Shown here: positions 59,974 through 64,000 of the stretch, in pieces
Position numbering within the stretch: position 1 is the first letter of the stretch
How the letters are laid out: every line of letters starts with the position of its first letter
Program-made: the position numbers and the translations under genes
The notes under the pieces: model-generated
Databases searched by the model: none
The model's input: only the letters and a program-made list of their open reading frames with translations
Told to the model about the DNA's origin: nothing
Assembly (NCBI GenBank): GCA_013396915.1
Contig: VWZL01003481.1
Coordinates: forward strand, 1-64,000
Direction of reading: 5' to 3'
From: Stercorarius parasiticus
Taxonomy: Eukaryota > Chordata > Aves > Charadriiformes > Stercorariidae
Length of the DNA stretch: 64,000 bases

Positions 59974-62900
59974 CTGGAACAAGGAGACAATTCATGTATG
60001 TAATTTTGTACTTAAACACAAGAGTCCAACACAAGTTACTTACTGTTACAGTATATACTGAGCACACATTTTAGCCTTGATTTTGCCATACAAAACATTG
60101 AGACGGCTACTTAAAAGCCTGTCTCAGTCAACAAAGACTGAGACAACAAAACTCCAACTACTTCATACCTAACAGGCATTTTATTTTTTTTATTTCTGAA
60201 GTGCTCAAGAAAAAAAAAAAAAAGGTCTACTATAATTCAGCATTAACATTAAAAAAAAATACTATCACACACATGCTGAAAGTTGTTTTCTCATTAGTTT
60301 TATTTCTAAAATAGTCTGGAATATCACCAAAAGTATTGTTTAATGATCAATATGAAATCAGCCATTCCTCTCACCTCTCACACCCAAAGACACCACCCAC
60401 AATTTTTGATGACAAGTCCAGGTTTGTTCTACAGATTTACAGATGCCCTGCAGTAGTGTCAGTAGTAAGAGGAGAATGTCTTTGTAGTTAGGAATTTTAA
60501 AAATCCTGGATCTTCCTTCAATTACTATTTTTGGTGACAGTAGTTTCTCCAGATAAAGAATACTCTAAAACAAAATCAAGAAAGCTTCTAAAAGCACAGT
60601 GATTCTATGAGCCTGTACATTTCATGTCTCATTAATAAATGGATCAGCCAACACTAATGAACTCTCTCTCTTCTCCCTCTCTGTTACCATAAAATTACTT
60701 CCACAACAAAAGAGACTGTCAGAGGTGGAATAATATCAGTGAAATACGTGCTCTCTGAAGAATATCATATCATGGTCACTGAGAAATTTTTATGATTGTG
60801 TTGTCTCAGGCATAAAATTTTCTCAAAATATTAGCCTCATTTTACAAAATTAATTACAAACATCAGTAAATACAATCAAATTTCTTCATATTAACAGATG
60901 ACCTACAAGTTTACCTTTCATGTTCTTAAGCCTTCCTGACATCAGAGTAAAAGAATTAACCGTTATAAGAGTAAAATCCCAGAGAAAAACTAGTATTGAA
61001 GACTACCCAACTGCTACTTACTTTGTTAGCAAACTAAAATTTTTTTAATACCTCTGCATTATTATAGTTGTGAAAATCCAAAGTCTGTGGTAGATATCAC
61101 ACAGGCAGTAATTTACTTGTAACTTCAACTGACCAAGTACATTACAAAACTTATGAAGTCTAACCTTTCCTATCTGCAGCACACACACTGCATTAATATG
61201 GCAATCTCAACCTCATCATGATACCCCTGACGAGAAAATACAACTAAAAATATTCCGTGCTGGGTTGCCTAAGCAATGCCTGCTCAACCAGGTGGAGTCA
61301 GTGTGGCACGTGATGCTTTTCTCAGAGCTAGCTCCCTCTCTACTGTGTTATTACCACCTACATCTTTTAAGAAGCAGCACCCTCAAAGGCATCCTCACAA
61401 AAGAAAGCAGTCACAAGCTCAAAGTAAATTACTGCACTCTATCTAATACTCTCAAAGATGGCTCTATAGTGCCGCACACTGCTCTTCCAAAGCTGATTGA
61501 AATCAACTGCCTCACTTGCACAGTAGGCTCCCGCTGATCTTTATCTAGAGCCTATTATCCTTTCAAATTGAGTTTCACAGAACGCTTTGAGGATGCTCAT
61601 AATTGTACTCAGAAATGCTTTAAAAGCTTATGGCTTTATACCTTTCAGTCCTGACATTCTACTTGAAGGGGGGCTGTTAGTTTTCAGTTTCTATTTCTGC
61701 AATATTAAACTAACAACAGGTGTTTAAAAAAAGCTAGACTGAAGCCAAATGCAACCAGGAATCCTCTTGCTTCTTACCAACACACAAATGATGGTAAAAT
61801 GTTAGGGTTCAGATTGTCTAAAAAGTTATCTCATAAGAAGTTACACAGTTCCCACATGTTCCAGCTAAGAGAATAAAACAAAAACCTCTGCCAATGAGAA
61901 TGAACTTCTGAAAGGATCTGACACATTGTCCTGGTTCTGCCAGGGATAGGGCTAATTCTCCCCAGGCTCCGTCAGGGACACGGGCATTCCATCCTATGTG
62001 AGCCATGCCCAGTCTGAGCTGCCAGGGGAGGGGGCAAGAAGTCGCCGCTTGGAGTGGGCTGGGGCGTCCCGGGTCCGGTCGATGAGCAGTGGTTCCGTAA
62101 TCATATTTGTACATTCCTCTATCCGTGTTATTGTTGTTTTCTTGTCCATGTTATTGCTGTTTTCTTGTTCCCTTTGCTGTTCTGTTAAACTGCCTTTGTC
62201 TCAACCCACAAGTTTTGCCTTTGTCTTCCGATTCCTCCCTGTTGGGGGGAAGCTCGACAGAGCTGCACATGGTTCTTTGTTGCCATCTGAGGCCAAACCA
62301 CGACACGCATCACTTCATATTTTACAAATATGGCTTTCATCCTAAACTCCAGTAAACATAATTATCTTTGTGATCAGGTAAATCTTATGCTATTACCTTA
62401 TTCTCAGACTATACATCCCTCATAAGGCTGGTGAATTACATATAATATTCACAGATACAAAAAAGCCTTTTAAAAATAGCCATTCACTGTGAAGTTTCCA
62501 CTATCTATCTAAAGCAGTAGGATAATATCCATACTGCAAACGCATACTTAACATTCACGTACATGCACATCAAGGACAGACATTCCTAAATGGCATTTTA
62601 GCTCAGTCATTTGTGAGACATAAAAACCAAAATACTGTAGTATTTAAGATGGTCATCAAAAAAGCAAATCAAAAGGAGCTCCAAGAATCCTCCCCAATAA
62701 CGAGAGTTCCAAGATAAAACAAACAGAAAAAAAACAAAGTCAGAAAAAAAACAAAACAACCTCCTCTACACACTGTTTTCACATATTTTTTTAAATGTAA
62801 AAAAAAAAACCCCAAACCCACCTCTTCAACACTGAAAGTATTTATATGCACAAGACCTCACTGAACAAAGCAATAGCAAACAAAGCAGAAAAAATAAAGA

Positions 62901-64000
62901 GAAACAGAGCTGCAACTCCAATATACTACTGAGGCTATAAATTCAGGACTACTCGGTACATCATTGACCGTGACTCAGAAGAACATTCCTGGTTCAAATT
63001 AGGTCTCTGCAAGTTGAAGCATTGTCTTGTTTCAGGATTGCATCCAGTGAAAAGAGCCACAATGTACTTTACGTACATTTTATCCTCACCATAGCACACC
63101 CAGAGACATAAACGTTATCTGTTGTATGCTGGTGGGAACTGCAGTGAAAGAGCCCAGCTGCTGACGAAAAAGAGTGCTAGAGGGGAAAGAGCACCTTCCT
63201 TACCAAAGCTGTAGCTTCCACGGACTTGTAACATTCAGACTAGATGTAACAGAAGCTGCTTTTAGTTCATGCAGAGGCTCACAAGACACAAGCTCTTTGC
63301 CTTAGCATGCAAGAGATGCTTTCTGTTCCTCAAGTCATCCACCCACCTGGAGCTTCCTCATGAGGAAAAGTGAATGCCATGAATGCTATCTCACCAGCAG
63401 TGACAGGGAAAGTACTCATCGCTACAGTTTTGCCACTTCCAGCCAATTGCATGATGAGACAGGAGATGAGCTGTTCCATCAGGAAGCAGTGCAGGAGGCA
63501 TTCCATTTTCACATTGCTCTTCTACTCTGCTGAGTGGAGGTATCTACAGGTCTGTCTAACTCATATCCACATTGACTTATGCAGCCAACATGAGTTTTTA
63601 AACATAGTATCAAAAGGAATCTACAGGCCTTAGCATTCAGTATTGAGACTGTAAAATCCTCTTGGACATCTTTCATCTTTCCTTTACTACTGTCCCCATT
63701 CCCACTACTTTTCACCAGTCTTGGCACTTCTTCCCACTTTTGCAAAACCCATCCCCTCTTAACGTTATTTCAACAAGCCCTCCCCAGACTGGCTCACAGT
63801 GTCAACATGAGCGGTTAAGAATCATCCTCAGAGAAAGGCAGAGAAGAGACTAGGGGGCAAGGGGTGCACAGTCTGCTCACGTTGGGTATCCTGATAAGGC
63901 AAACCAAAACAAAGCAGCAATACAGAACTTTCAGATCCATAGTTTATACCAGCCAAGAATGCATGCTGCTCTTGGCAGCAGAGACCAGAGGTCAATGATA
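59974..64000. other. PTPN13 intron upstream of w1 (continues past the window)
   Basis: Contains a solo LTR at 61927-62305 and otherwise AT-rich intron with poly-A runs near 60210 and 62805. No exon, promoter or CpG island is seen, so the gene's start must be further right. Confidence 0.6.
61927..62305 (+). mobile_element. Solo LTR of an avian endogenous retrovirus
   Basis: A 379-base element starting TGTCCTGGTTCTGCCAGGGA and ending AGGCCAAACCACGACA, flanked by CACAT on the left and CGCAT on the right, a 5-bp target-site duplication with one change. Inside are CTCAACCCACAAGTTTTGCC and a T/G-rich R-like part, as in common bird ERV LTRs. It is GC-richer than its surroundings and contains CpG dinucleotides. 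There is no internal retroviral region, so it is a solo LTR left by recombination. It is antisense to PTPN13. Confidence 0.88.

Noticed and set aside
60596..60612. GTGATTCTATGAGCC, like a CR1 3' octamer
   Set aside because: No CR1 stem or body precedes it; a single octamer is not enough.
63330..63512. 60-codon minus-strand frame with a GSGKT string
   Set aside because: GSGKT alone is not a Walker A context here; no other NTPase motif and a stop just upstream. Not called as a gene.
59974..64000. Search for KIND-domain or earlier linker exons of PTPN13
   Set aside because: No translated stretch with suitable splice sites matches the family; these exons must lie outside the window.
1..64000. 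tRNA, rRNA, CRISPR arrays, operons or a second protein-coding gene
   Set aside because: None found by reading; the window is a vertebrate gene interior and all strong coding signal belongs to PTPN13 or CR1.

Overview
The window looks like nuclear DNA from a bird. It carries CR1-family LINE copies with the avian-type 3' end (GGTCCC..TTCCAACCC then ATTCTATRA-like octamers), endogenous-retrovirus LTRs ending in the TTAAACCAYGACA form common in birds, and a vertebrate gene broken into many short exons by compact introns. Species cannot be fixed from the sequence. The assembly has single ambiguous bases at 242 and 49581 and a 7-base N gap at 33538-33544 inside a poly-C run.

One gene fills the window: the middle of PTPN13 (also PTP-BAS, PTPL1, FAP-1, PTP1E), a large submembranous protein tyrosine phosphatase, read on the minus strand. 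I could place 38 consecutive internal exons (called w1 to w38 in transcript order), about 6.2 kb of coding sequence or roughly 2,075 codons, by matching each to the known family protein and checking that every junction keeps the reading frame. The order from high to low coordinate is: linker after the KIND domain (w1-w3), coiled coil (w4), FERM domain (w5-w11), serine-rich linker (w12-w15), PDZ1 (w15-w17), linker (w18), PDZ2 with its known alternative splice donor (w19-w22), PDZ3 (w23-w24), linker (w25-w26), PDZ4 (w27-w28), PDZ5 (w28-w29), fast-changing acidic linker (w30-w37), and the first part of the phosphatase domain (w37-w38). The first coding exons (KIND domain, promoter) lie beyond 64000 and the catalytic P-loop exons lie beyond position 1.

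Everything else is intron. Recognised repeats are a disabled CR1 copy at the left edge (1-990), a 5'-truncated CR1 (12424-13190), two CR1 3'-end scraps (20106-20163, 21381-21427), a 5'-truncated LTR (about 18980-19329) and a complete-looking solo LTR with a near-perfect 5-bp target duplication (61927-62305). All of these lie on the plus strand, antisense to PTPN13. The largest introns (49677-59409, 41418-47779, 30240-34386 and the leftmost-transcript intron 59974-64000) hold no second gene that I can support.

I found no undescribed multi-gene system. The points most worth checking are the competing splice donors at the PDZ2 loop, an apparent GC donor after w18, a splice donor hidden by an N in the assembly after w2, a 13-residue internal duplication in w33, and an unexplained 23-bp inverted repeat with a 302-bp spacer in the intron before PDZ1 is completed.
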